This document shows positions 9,476-18,013 of a DNA stretch of 64,000 bases, piece after piece (positions within the stretch are counted from its first letter, which is position 1; every line of letters begins with the position of its first letter). Source of the DNA: Pseudomonas putida (lineage in GTDB: Bacteria > Pseudomonadota > Gammaproteobacteria > Pseudomonadales > Pseudomonadaceae). The DNA lies in assembly GCF_022627325.1 (NCBI RefSeq), contig NZ_JAETZZ010000014.1:62001-126000 (forward strand). The letters run 5' to 3'. Both the position numbers and the translations under genes were made by a program. Under the pieces are notes generated by a model that saw only the letters and a program-made list of their open reading frames with translations, did not search any database and was not told the origin of the DNA.

Positions 9476-10681
9476 TCACTGCGGTTGGCGGTTACGCCTG
9501 GCCAGCAATGCGCGTGCCGCCACAGCAGCCACCACCAGCCCCGGTGAGGCTGCCAGCAGCAGCCCACCCACCCCCGTACCGGCGGCCAGAATCTGCCCCG
9601 CCGCCAACGGCCCGGCCATCGAACCCAAGCGCCCGATGGCTACCGAAGCCCCCACCCCCGTGGCCCGAACCTGAGTCGAATACAGGGTCGGCGCCAGTGC
9701 GTACAGCACCAGTTGGCCGCCGATGGCGCAATAGCCGGCAACGAAACCGGCCACCAGCATGAACGCAAAGCTCGTCGACAGGCCAAGCCCCGCCAGCGCT
9801 GCCAGCATGCCGATGTACGCGATGAACACTGCGCGCCGGGCATGCCCCTTGTCCATCATCCGCCCGGTCAGGAACGAGCCCGCCGCACCGCCGAGGTTGA
9901 ACAGGATCTGTACCATGCCAGCCTGCGGGCGGCTGAAACCTTGCCCGATCAGCAACGACGGCAACCAGTTGAGCAGCATGTACAACACGGTAAGGGTAAA
10001 GAAGCACGCCACCCACAGCAGCAAGGTGCGGCTTGCATGCCCAGGCCCGAACAGCTGGGCCAGCATGCCTTGGCCGGCAATCCTTACACCGGTTTGCGCC
10101 CGAAACGCCTGGGACTCTTTCAGCCATACCACCAGCACCAGGGCGATGACGATCGGCGCGATACCGCCCACATAGAACACTACCCGCCAGTCTTCGCCCA
10201 GCGGCGCCATGCCGATGATCGAAGCGATGGCGCCGCCCAGGGGCACGCCACAATACGTGATGCTCACCGCGGTGCTGCGCAATTGCTCGGGCGCAGCCTC
10301 ACTGGCCAGGGCAATGAGGATGGGCAACGCCGCCCCCAGCCCCAGCCCCGTCATCAGCCGTGCGACCAGCAGTGAGGCGTAGCTGTCGGCCAAGGCAGTA
10401 CCGAGCGAAAAACCACCGAACAGCAGCACCGCGACAATCAGGATGTTCTTGCGGCCCAACCGGTCGGCGAGCCAACCACCGATGAAGGCGCCGGGCAACA
10501 ACCCCAGCAGCCCTGCGCTGAACACCCAGCCAAGCATCGCCGGGGTCAGCGCGAACGCCTTGGCCATGTGCGGTGCGGCGATGCCGGTCGCCTGAAGGTC
10601 GAGGCCTTCGAGCAGTGCCACGAGAAAACACAGGCCGATGGTAAGCACCGGCTTGCTTGAGGACGAGGATGAATCACGCAT
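9476..10681 (-). CDS. MFS transporter, aromatic acid:H+ symporter (AAHS)-like
   Basis: 401 residues, 12 membrane segments. FLVALLEGLDLQATGIAAPH (helix 1 with the D of the AAHS family) and GGWLADRLGRKN (loop 2-3) match PcaK/MhpT-like carriers of aromatic acids, closest in feel to 3-(3-hydroxyphenyl)propionate carriers. Second gene of a two-gene unit, 36 bp after the outer-membrane channel. The leader carries AACAACAAAAG just before the ribosome site, a Crc/Hfq-type motif. By context it probably brings an aromatic acid into the cytoplasm for the nearby ferulate pathway. Confidence 0.85.
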   Translation of the reverse strand: MRDSSSSSSKPVLTIGLCFLVALLEGLDLQATGIAAPHMAKAFALTPAMLGWVFSAGLLGLLPGAFIGGWLADRLGRKNILIVAVLLFGGFSLGTALADSYASLLVARLMTGLGLGAALPILIALASEAAPEQLRSTAVSITYCGVPLGGAIASIIGMAPLGEDWRVVFYVGGIAPIVIALVLVVWLKESQAFRAQTGVRIAGQGMLAQLFGPGHASRTLLLWVACFFTLTVLYMLLNWLPSLLIGQGFSRPQAGMVQILFNLGGAAGSFLTGRMMDKGHARRAVFIAYIGMLAALAGLGLSTSFAFMLVAGFVAGYCAIGGQLVLYALAPTLYSTQVRATGVGASVAIGRLGSMAGPLAAGQILAAGTGVGGLLLAASPGLVVAAVAARALLARRNRQPQ

Positions 10682-10717
10682 GGGTAGGCCCTTTTGTTGT
10701 TATGCGTTGGGTTAGGA

Positions 10718-12109
10718 TCAAAGCCTGAACGTGGCACGTAATGAGATGAACGAAGAATCTTCCCCACCGGCGTCCTTGATGGCGGAACTGACGTCGTAGT
10801 ACTTCAGGTCGACGTCCAGGGTCAGATTGGGTGTCGCCAACCAACGGGTGTTGGCGCGGTAGATGGTGCCCACATGGCGCCCGGTGCCCCGGGTGTTGGC
10901 CAGCATGCTCATGCCAGGCATGTACACACCGTCTTCTGCACGCTGCTTCCACACCTCGAAGACGCCCGGCTCGAAGCGCAAGGTACGCCAGGGTGAAAAG
11001 CCCAACGTCGGCCCGACCACGATGAGGTTGCTCAAGGTGGTCAGGCTGGCCTCGCCATAAACGCCGTTGCGCGGGAACAGCGGGTCGAAGGTGTTGACCT
11101 TGCCATCGCCCAGTTCGCGGTCACCGCTGGCGGCGTCGATGCGCATGCCCAACCGCGGCTGCCAGGGGTGCGCGAAGGTGTAGCCGGTGTCGCTGGACAG
11201 TGCCCAGGCACGGATCGAGGCATTGCCCAGGTGGCCGGTCTGCCCGGCCAGGTTCCAGCTCCAGTCCAGGGCCTGCTGGCGGCCGAACAGCCGCGTGCCG
11301 AAGGTATAGCGCTGTTCATCGCCTGCTTCACCCGCCAGGCTGCGGTCATCGGTTTCCAGGCCGAAGGCGAACAGGTCGATGTTCCAGGCTGGCGTCAGCG
11401 GCAAGGTGCCGTACAGGCCATAGAACTTCACCGCATTGTTGCTGCCGTCGTCCCAGCTGTCCTCGCCGGTCTTGAGCGGCCGAAACGCGAAGGCATCGAG
11501 CTTGCGACCATCCTTGAGGTTGAGGCTGGCGCGCACGCCATCGAAGCTCAGGCGGATGTTGGGTGAGTCCCGGTAGGTGACCCACGCCTGGTCGCCAAGC
11601 CCCATCTCCTGGCGGCCAATGCGGGTGGTGTAGCGCCCTTGGGCAACGTCATGATTGAAGTCGACGAAGGCCTGGCGCACTTCATTGCGGCTTTCATCGT
11701 TGGGGGAGTACAGGTCCTTGCCGAAAGCCCGGGTGTTCTCCACCTGGACGAACGTGCGCACAGCATCATCGAACAGATGCAGGTCGGCGTGCGCCTGCAA
11801 GCGCTGCATCAGGTAGGAGTCGTCGTTCAACCCGCGCAAGCCGAAAAATGGCTTGTTGAATACATCGGCCCGGTAACGGGCTTCGGCCCCCAGCTGCAGC
11901 CAGGCCGACCCGGACAAGCGATGGTAGCGCACCCCATCGAATGGGTCGCTGGCCTTGGCCGGGGCATCCAGGAAGCGATAGTCCTCGACCCAGCGAGGCG
12001 CACCGGGCCGGCCTGGCCGGCTCTGTTCAAGCGGACTGGCCGCCTGCACGCATTGGCCTATGGAAAGCAGTACAACGGGCACCCACCACCGGTTCAACGG
12101 CCTGGTCAT
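10718..12109 (-). CDS. Outer-membrane channel, alginate-export (AlgE-like) family
   Basis: 463 residues with a Sec signal peptide (VPVVLLSIGQCVQA, cut near residue 23) and a body of alternating beta strands ending in Phe-Arg-Leu. GAEARYRADVFNKPFFG, QRLQAHADLHLFD and TRIGRQEMGLGDQ are typical of the alginate-export domain used by many pseudomonad uptake channels, not only for alginate. First gene of the channel-MFS unit; AGGGAA lies 7 nt before the ATG. Divergent from the arylsulfatase, so a role in admitting an aryl sulfate or aromatic compound is suggested. Confidence 0.8.
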   Translation of the reverse strand: MTRPLNRWWVPVVLLSIGQCVQAASPLEQSRPGRPGAPRWVEDYRFLDAPAKASDPFDGVRYHRLSGSAWLQLGAEARYRADVFNKPFFGLRGLNDDSYLMQRLQAHADLHLFDDAVRTFVQVENTRAFGKDLYSPNDESRNEVRQAFVDFNHDVAQGRYTTRIGRQEMGLGDQAWVTYRDSPNIRLSFDGVRASLNLKDGRKLDAFAFRPLKTGEDSWDDGSNNAVKFYGLYGTLPLTPAWNIDLFAFGLETDDRSLAGEAGDEQRYTFGTRLFGRQQALDWSWNLAGQTGHLGNASIRAWALSSDTGYTFAHPWQPRLGMRIDAASGDRELGDGKVNTFDPLFPRNGVYGEASLTTLSNLIVVGPTLGFSPWRTLRFEPGVFEVWKQRAEDGVYMPGMSMLANTRGTGRHVGTIYRANTRWLATPNLTLDVDLKYYDVSSAIKDAGGEDSSFISLRATFRL

Positions 12110-12151
12110 CAGAATTTCCCTTTACTTGTTTTTATGAAATTGGATAACTCT

Positions 12152-12286
12152 GTTAACGATTATTTTTGTTAACCATCTTGCCGTCAATAGGGGGATGCAA
12201 ACTACCTGATATTGACCAAATCCAGCGTTCGTTTATCGAACGCTTTTTTCCAGGGCGCCTGCGCAGCCGCCGTTATGGCCGTTAAC
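12152..12286. promoter_or_regulatory. Divergent regulatory region with GTTAAC repeats
   Basis: The 250-bp gap between the channel and arylsulfatase genes contains GTTAAC at 12152-12157, 12168-12173 (16 bp apart) and 12281-12286 in an AT-rich context. Spaced repeats in a divergent promoter suggest a regulator site. The motif is short, so this is tentative. Confidence 0.3.
12224..12250 (+). promoter_or_regulatory. Inverted repeat in sulfatase leader: IclR-type operator or attenuator
   Basis: AGCGTTCG-TTTAT-CGAACGCT followed by TTTTTT, 110 bp upstream of the arylsulfatase start. Two readings are possible. The stem and T-run form a good intrinsic terminator on the plus strand, with no plus-strand gene upstream to need one, so it would act as an attenuator. 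Alternatively GTTCGTTTATCGAAC closely resembles IclR-family (PcaR-type) operators of the form GTTCG-N5-CGNAC. Confidence 0.5.
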
Positions 12287-12359
12287 ATGAGTGCTGCGGG
12301 CTCTCTACCTTGCGGGCACGCCGCCACGACCCCCAACAAAAAACAAAAAGAGCACTCTG

Positions 12360-14030
12360 ATGAACTGCCTCAAATCCCTTGCCGCTCTCGGCCTGCTCAT
12401 GCTTGGCACCAGCCAGGCCATGGCCACGCCAACCGTTAAACAACCAAACATTCTGCTGATTGTTGCCGATGACCTCGGCTTCTCTGACCTGTCGGCCCTG
12501 GGCAGCGAAATCCAGACGCCCAACCTGGACAAGTTGCTGACCGACGGCCGCCTGATGCTGGACTTCCACGCGGCGCCAAGCTGCTCCCCTACCCGCGCCA
12601 TGCTGATGTCTGGCAACGACCCGCACCTGGCAGGGCTGGGCATGATGGCCGAAGCACGCAAGCGCTTGCCGGCCGGCGTTGCGGTGCGCGCCGGCTACGA
12701 AGGGGTACTGGGCAGCAACGTCGCGACCCTGGCAGAACTGCTGCACGATGCTGGCTACCGCACCTACATCTCCGGCAAATGGCACCTGGGCATGCAGCCT
12801 GCGCAGCAGCCCCAGAACCGGGGCTTCGACCAGGCCTACGTGCTGCTCGAAGGCGGCGCCGCGCATTTCAAGCAGGCCAACATGGCGCTGCAGCCGAACT
12901 ACAGTTCGACCTTCCGCCACAATGGCGACCCCATCGAACTGCCTGACGACTTCTACTCCACCACCTGGTTCACCGACCGCCTCATCGCCGCCATCGACGA
13001 TGGCAAGGCCAGCAACACACCTTTCTTTGCCTTTGCCGCCTACACCGCGCCGCACTGGCCCTTGCAGGCACCGGATAAATACCTGGCGCAATACCGCGGC
13101 CGCTACGACCAGGGCTATGAGGTGATTGCCCACGAGCGCCTGGCGCGCCAACGCAAGGCCGGGCTGGTGCCCGCAGACTTCCCCCTCGAGCCGCAACTGG
13201 AAGGTGTACCGGGCTGGGCCACGCTGAGCGAACAGCAACAACGGCAATCGGCGCGCACCATGGAGGTGTACGCGGCCATGGTGGCGGCCCTGGATGCCGA
13301 GGTCGGGCGCCTGGTCGATCACCTGCGCCAAACCGGCGAGCTGGACAACACACTGGTACTGTTCATGTCCGACAACGGGCCGGAAAATGCCACCCGCGTC
13401 GACCCCAACTGGATCAAGGAACACTTCGATAACCGCCTGGCCAACTACGGCCGGCGTGATTCGTTCCTGATGATCGGCTCGGCCTGGGCGCAAGTCAGTG
13501 CCCTGCCCAGCCGCCGCTACAAGATGACCACCTACCAGGGCGGCATCCGCGTGCCTGCCTTCGTTTACCACCCGGCCAGCATCAAGGCCGGACGCAGCGA
13601 TGAGATGGCCAGTGTCAGGGACATCATGCCGACCCTGCTGCAACTGGCCGGCGCGCCGATGCCCGGCATCAGCTACCGCGACCGGGCCATCGTGCCGCCA
13701 CAGGGCACCTCGGCGCTGGACTACCTGCAAGGCAAGGACACGCGGATCCACGCCCATGACGAAGCGCTGGGCTGGGAAATCAACGGCAGCGCCTCGCTGC
13801 GCAAGGGGCCGATGAAACTGCTGTGGGACGCCACCGACAGCACGCCGGCCTGGCACCTGTACGACCTGAGCAAAGACCCCGGCGAACACCATGACATCGC
13901 AGCTGCACACCCCCGGCAGGTGAGCGACCTGCTGCGCGACTGGAAGGCCTATGCCCAGCGCAGCAACATCGCCATCGACGCTGACGGGCGCCCCGCCAGC
14001 CCCGCCATGCCCCTGGCCAGCAAACCATGA
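12360..14030 (+). CDS. Exported arylsulfatase
   Basis: 556 residues from ATG 12360, chosen because it gives a clean Sec signal peptide (LKSLAALGLLMLGTSQAMA, cleavage near 22). Family features: ILLIVADDLGFSD (metal Asp pair), the sulfatase motif CSPTR at 75-79 whose Cys75 must be oxidised to formylglycine, GKWHLG, and the metal site FMSDNGPE. It hydrolyses aryl or alkyl sulfate esters; with a signal peptide it acts in the periplasm, unlike the cytosolic P. aeruginosa AtsA. AACAAAAAACAAAAAG precedes the weak ribosome site, a Crc/Hfq-type motif. The ATGA overlap couples it to the FGE gene. Confidence 0.9.
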   Translation: MNCLKSLAALGLLMLGTSQAMATPTVKQPNILLIVADDLGFSDLSALGSEIQTPNLDKLLTDGRLMLDFHAAPSCSPTRAMLMSGNDPHLAGLGMMAEARKRLPAGVAVRAGYEGVLGSNVATLAELLHDAGYRTYISGKWHLGMQPAQQPQNRGFDQAYVLLEGGAAHFKQANMALQPNYSSTFRHNGDPIELPDDFYSTTWFTDRLIAAIDDGKASNTPFFAFAAYTAPHWPLQAPDKYLAQYRGRYDQGYEVIAHERLARQRKAGLVPADFPLEPQLEGVPGWATLSEQQQRQSARTMEVYAAMVAALDAEVGRLVDHLRQTGELDNTLVLFMSDNGPENATRVDPNWIKEHFDNRLANYGRRDSFLMIGSAWAQVSALPSRRYKMTTYQGGIRVPAFVYHPASIKAGRSDEMASVRDIMPTLLQLAGAPMPGISYRDRAIVPPQGTSALDYLQGKDTRIHAHDEALGWEINGSASLRKGPMKLLWDATDSTPAWHLYDLSKDPGEHHDIAAAHPRQVSDLLRDWKAYAQRSNIAIDADGRPASPAMPLASKP

Positions 14031-15037
14031 TGGCCCGGGTAGCCGGCTGCGCGCTGCTCGCCGCTGGCTTGCTCGCCGTGGCCTACGGCGCCTGGCCACA
14101 CGCCCCGGCGCCGGTACTGCTGTGCGATGGCTATAGCGGCTTACCCGGCAGGCAAGATGGCATGGTGCACTTGCCGGGGGGCGCCTTCACCTTCGGCTCC
14201 GACCGTTTCTACGATGAAGAAGGCCCGCCACATGCGGCAAAGGTGTCGGGCTTCTGGGTCGACAGGCACCCGGTCACCAACGCCCAGTTCGCCCGGTTCG
14301 TGGCCGTTACCGGCTACCGTACCCAGGCCGAACGGGGCATCAGCACCGAGGCGGACCCCACCCTGCCCGACACGCTGCGCGTGCCGGGCGCTATGGTGTT
14401 CCAGCAAGGGCCGAAGGTGCTCGCTCCCGGCTGGCAGTTCGTGCCGGGGGCCAGCTGGCGACACCCGCAAGGCCCTGGCAGTGACCTGGCAGGGCTGGAA
14501 AACCACCCGGTGGTGCAAGTGACACTGGAAGATGCCCAGGCCTACGCGCGCTGGGCGGGCCGTGCACTGCCCAGCGAAGCGCAACTGGAATACGCCATGC
14601 GTGGCGGGCTGGACGATGCCGACTTCAGTTGGGGCAAGACTGAACTGCCCAAGGGCAAGCTGATGGCCAACACCTGGCAGGGCCAGTTCCCCTACAACAA
14701 CACGGCCGCCGACGGCTTCAGCGGTACTTCACCGGTGGGCTGCTTCCCGGCCAACCGGTTTGGTGTGTTCGATGCAGGGGGCAATGTCTGGGAGCTGACC
14801 CGCACCGGCTACCGCCCGGGCCACGATGCGCGACGCGACGCGGCCCTCGACCCGCCCGGCCCCGCCTTGAGCGAAAGCTACGACCCGGCCGAACCCGGCG
14901 TACCGGTGGTGGTGATCAAAGGCGGATCGCACCTGTGTTCAGCGGACCTGTGCATGCGTTACCGGCCCTCGGCGCGCCAGCCCCAGCCGGTCTTTATCGC
15001 GACTTCGCACGTGGGGTTCAGAACGGTTCGGCAATGA
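14027..15037 (+). CDS. Formylglycine-generating enzyme (sulfatase-modifying factor), with N-terminal export signal
   Basis: 336 residues. The FGE-sulfatase domain runs from about residue 45 (MVHLPGGAFTFGSD) to the end, with GGNVWELTRTGYR and the active-site pair in GGSHLCSADLCMRYR (Cys304 and Cys309, the CX4C pattern of human FGE and bacterial copper FGEs). It oxidises the sulfatase Cys to formylglycine using O2. Residues 1-22 (ARVAGCALLAAGLLAVAYGA) form a signal peptide or membrane anchor, placing the enzyme in the periplasm with its sulfatase. It overlaps the sulfatase by 4 bp and its 3' end overlaps the convergent acyl-CoA dehydrogenase by 20 bp. Confidence 0.88.
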   Translation: MMARVAGCALLAAGLLAVAYGAWPHAPAPVLLCDGYSGLPGRQDGMVHLPGGAFTFGSDRFYDEEGPPHAAKVSGFWVDRHPVTNAQFARFVAVTGYRTQAERGISTEADPTLPDTLRVPGAMVFQQGPKVLAPGWQFVPGASWRHPQGPGSDLAGLENHPVVQVTLEDAQAYARWAGRALPSEAQLEYAMRGGLDDADFSWGKTELPKGKLMANTWQGQFPYNNTAADGFSGTSPVGCFPANRFGVFDAGGNVWELTRTGYRPGHDARRDAALDPPGPALSESYDPAEPGVPVVVIKGGSHLCSADLCMRYRPSARQPQPVFIATSHVGFRTVRQ

Positions 15038-16757
15038 AAGGCAATGGGCAGGCGGCCGCCTCGACAGCGGCCACTTGCCGGTCGAAGTCAGGCAGCAGGT
15101 AGCTGAAAAAGAAGGTGGCGCTTTCATGCTTCTCACGCCGTAGCGGCGCCTCGGCCGGCAACGTGTCGAGGCAGCGTACGGTGCGGGCCCAGGCAAAGGC
15201 CTGCAGCGCCGTGGCGCACACCTGCAGGAAGGCCCCCGCCGCGCGATAGGGGTATTCCACGTTGTGCGCCGCACTGCGCTCAAGCGTGGCAACCAGCCCT
15301 TGCAACCGGTCGCAGATCACGCCGAGTGCCTCGGCCGCCGCGCCCGGGGCAGCAACAGCCTCCGCGCGCAGCTCGCCCAGCAGCAGCGCGAAACCTTCAC
15401 CGCCATCGCCCAGCACTTTGCGCAACAACAGATCGTTGGCCTGAATTTCGTTGGTGCCTTCGTAGATCATCGCAATCCGGCTGTCGCGCAGCACCTGCTC
15501 GATGGCGAACTCGCAGGTGTAGCCGTAACCGCCAAACACCTGCAGCGCTTTGCTCGACAGGCTGAAACCGTAATCAGTGAACGCTGCCTTGACGATGGGC
15601 GTCAGCAACGCCGCCAGCGTCGCCGCTTTGGCGCGCAGCGCAGGGTCGGCAGAGGCGTCGGCCACATCCAGCCAGTGCGCCGTCCAGTAGCCCAAAGTGC
15701 GCATGCCTTCGCTACGCACCCGCAACTCCAGCAGCGCAAGGCGCATGGCAGGGTGCAGGTGAATGGGGTCGGCAGCAGCCCCCGGCCAATGCCCGGGGGC
15801 GCGCATCTGGCGACGCTCCCGTGCGTAGTCACGGGCCAGTTGCCAGGCCGCTTCGGCGTGCCCCAACCCTTGCAGGCCAACCTGCAGCCTGGCCGAATTC
15901 ATCATCACGAACATGGCCGCCAGGCCACCGTGGGCCTGCCCGACCAGCCAGCCTCTGGCACCCTCGAAGCGCAGCGCACAGGTGGCGCTACCGCGAATGC
16001 CCAGCTTGTGCTCCAGGCCATCGCACTGCACACCATTGCCCACACCACCTTCCAGGCCGTTGGGTACCAGCAGCAATGACAGCCCGCGGCTGCCTGCCGG
16101 GGCGTCGGGCAAACGCGCCAGCACCAGGTGCAGGATGTCGCGGGTCAGGTCGTGGTCGCCGCCGGAAATGAACAGCTTGTTGCCGGTAACGGCGTAGCTG
16201 CCATCGCCCAGCGGTTCGGCACGGCAGCGCAGCAAGGCAAGGTCACTGCCAGCCTGTGGCTCGGTCAGGCACATGGTCGGCAGGCTTGCGCCGCTGACGA
16301 TTCCGGGCAGGTAACGCGCCTGCAATTGGGCGCTGCCATGAGCCTTCAGGCACAGGTAGGCGCCATGGGCGATGCCGGTGTACATGGCCCAGCCATGGTT
16401 GCTGGCAAAGAGCATTTCCTGAACGGCCGCATCCAGTACCAATGGCAAGCCCTGGCCGCCGAACCGGGGCTCGCAGGCCAGCGCCGGCCAGCCGCCGTCC
16501 ACGTAGGCCCGATAGGCTGCGGCAAAGCCGTCCGGCGTGCGCACCCGGCCCTGCTCCAGGCGGCAGCCCTGGCGGTCGCCGGAAGCATTCAGCGGCGCCA
16601 GAACCTGTTCGCTGAAACGGGCGGCCTCCTGCAGCACCTGCAGGGCCAGTTCCAGATCGACGTCGGCGTAGGCCGGCAGGTGCTGCCAGGCCTGGTCGGC
16701 CCTGAGCCAATGCTCAAGCACGAATTGCATGTCTTGCAGGGGAGCCTTCCAGGCCAT
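15018..16757 (-). CDS. Acyl-CoA dehydrogenase, last gene of the ferulate operon
   Basis: 579 residues from ATG 16757 (MAWKAPLQ), chosen over an ATG 18 bp upstream because GAGG lies 6 nt before it. Core features: CLTEPQAGSDLALLR (FAD/substrate loop), KLFISGGDHD, QVFGGYGYTCEF and the late motif IAMIYEGTNEIQ; the extra C-terminal 130 residues are typical of the long FadE/AcdA-C class. A flavoprotein that makes 2-enoyl-CoA. It lies 14 bp after aat. In P. putida this gene and aat accompany fcs but are not needed for the Ech-type retro-aldol route; they could handle saturated or phenylpropanoid side chains. Confidence 0.88.
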   Translation of the reverse strand: MAWKAPLQDMQFVLEHWLRADQAWQHLPAYADVDLELALQVLQEAARFSEQVLAPLNASGDRQGCRLEQGRVRTPDGFAAAYRAYVDGGWPALACEPRFGGQGLPLVLDAAVQEMLFASNHGWAMYTGIAHGAYLCLKAHGSAQLQARYLPGIVSGASLPTMCLTEPQAGSDLALLRCRAEPLGDGSYAVTGNKLFISGGDHDLTRDILHLVLARLPDAPAGSRGLSLLLVPNGLEGGVGNGVQCDGLEHKLGIRGSATCALRFEGARGWLVGQAHGGLAAMFVMMNSARLQVGLQGLGHAEAAWQLARDYARERRQMRAPGHWPGAAADPIHLHPAMRLALLELRVRSEGMRTLGYWTAHWLDVADASADPALRAKAATLAALLTPIVKAAFTDYGFSLSSKALQVFGGYGYTCEFAIEQVLRDSRIAMIYEGTNEIQANDLLLRKVLGDGGEGFALLLGELRAEAVAAPGAAAEALGVICDRLQGLVATLERSAAHNVEYPYRAAGAFLQVCATALQAFAWARTVRCLDTLPAEAPLRREKHESATFFFSYLLPDFDRQVAAVEAAACPLPFIAEPF

Positions 16758-16771
16758 GGGCGTCCTCGGTT

Positions 16772-18013
16772 TCAAGCCGCGAAGTGGGGGTTTTCGATCA
16801 GCACCGCCATGCCCTGGCCGCCGCCGATGCAGGCCGCAGCGATGCCGTAACGCAGGTTGCCCTGGCGCAGTTGGCGGGCCAGGGTATGCACCAGGCGCAA
16901 GCCAGTGGCGGCCAAGGGGTGGCCCAGGGCGATGGCCCCGCCATGGACGTTGAGTTTTGCCTCATCCAGTTGCAGCGCCTGGGCCACCGCCAGCACCTGG
17001 GCGGCTTGCGCTTCGTTGATTTCAAAGCGGTCGACCTGCTCCAGGCGCAGGCCACTGCGTTCGAGCAGCAGGGCAATCGCCGGGGCCGGCCCGATGCCCA
17101 TGGTGCTGGGGGGCACACCCACGGCGGTGGCCATCAGCAGGCGGGCCAACGGTGGCTGGGTGCACGTGGAAAAACGCCTCACCAACGCTGCCGCCGCGCC
17201 ATCGACCACCGCACAACTGTTGCCCGCGGTTTGCACCCCACCGGCGTGCACCGCACGCAAGCGGGCCAGCGCTGGGGCATCGGTAGGCCGCGGGTGGCTG
17301 TCGTGGCTGACAGGGGCCACCCCGCGTGGCAGTTCGATGCCGCGCGGCAGGCAGCCGTCAGCGCTGAAGACCTCTGCCGTGACCTCGACGATTTCCTCAT
17401 CGAACCAGCCCTGCTGCTGAGCCTGCAGCGCACGCTGATGGCTGCGCAGCGCCCAGGCATCCACCGCCTCGCGGCCAAGGCCATGCGCGCGTGCCAGGTT
17501 TTCTGCGGTACCGATCATGTCCACTCCGGCAGCCGGGTCGTACAGCGCCTCCCAGAGAAAGTCCTTGAACCCTACCGGCGCGCCGAGGCGAAAGCCGCCA
17601 CGGTGCTCATAAGCCGCGATCGGGTTGCGCGACATCGACTCGGCGCCCACGCACAGTACCTGCTGCACGCCACTGCGCAACTGTTCCCCGGCCTGGCGCA
17701 ACAGCTCCAGGCCGGTGCCGCAGATACGCTGCACTGCCAGTGCGGGTACGGCTTGCGGCACCCCGCAGTACAGCCCGATATGGCGCGGCAGCAGGTACGC
17801 ATCGAAACTGGCCTGGGCCATGCTGCCGGCCAGCACGCTGTCCACCGCCTGTGGGGCGATACCGGCCCGTGCCAGCACCGCCCGCCCAGCCTTGATGCCC
17901 AGGTCGATCGGGGAAACCGCGGCGAGCGCACCGCCAAGGTCGACCCAGGGCGTCCGTACCATCTCCACGATGGCCACATCGTCGAACGCCGTGCACAGCC
18001 CGGCACTGCTCAC
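16772..18013 (-). CDS. aat: Beta-ketothiolase (acetyl-CoA acyltransferase) of the ferulate operon
   Basis: 413 residues, GTG start overlapping the fcs stop (GTGA). Catalytic Cys98 sits in QRICGTG, the His motif is NVHGGAIALGHPLAATG and the second Cys lies in CIGGGQG, so it is a complete thiolase. It cleaves 3-ketoacyl-CoA with CoA. The position fcs-aat-acyl-CoA dehydrogenase is the one seen in ferulate-degrading pseudomonads, where it was proposed as an alternative beta-oxidation branch. Confidence 0.88.
   Translation of the reverse strand: MSSAGLCTAFDDVAIVEMVRTPWVDLGGALAAVSPIDLGIKAGRAVLARAGIAPQAVDSVLAGSMAQASFDAYLLPRHIGLYCGVPQAVPALAVQRICGTGLELLRQAGEQLRSGVQQVLCVGAESMSRNPIAAYEHRGGFRLGAPVGFKDFLWEALYDPAAGVDMIGTAENLARAHGLGREAVDAWALRSHQRALQAQQQGWFDEEIVEVTAEVFSADGCLPRGIELPRGVAPVSHDSHPRPTDAPALARLRAVHAGGVQTAGNSCAVVDGAAAALVRRFSTCTQPPLARLLMATAVGVPPSTMGIGPAPAIALLLERSGLRLEQVDRFEINEAQAAQVLAVAQALQLDEAKLNVHGGAIALGHPLAATGLRLVHTLARQLRQGNLRYGIAAACIGGGQGMAVLIENPHFAA

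Noticed and set aside
12282..14099. 605-codon open frame on the minus strand
   Set aside because: Antisense of the arylsulfatase, which has the sulfatase signature and signal peptide.
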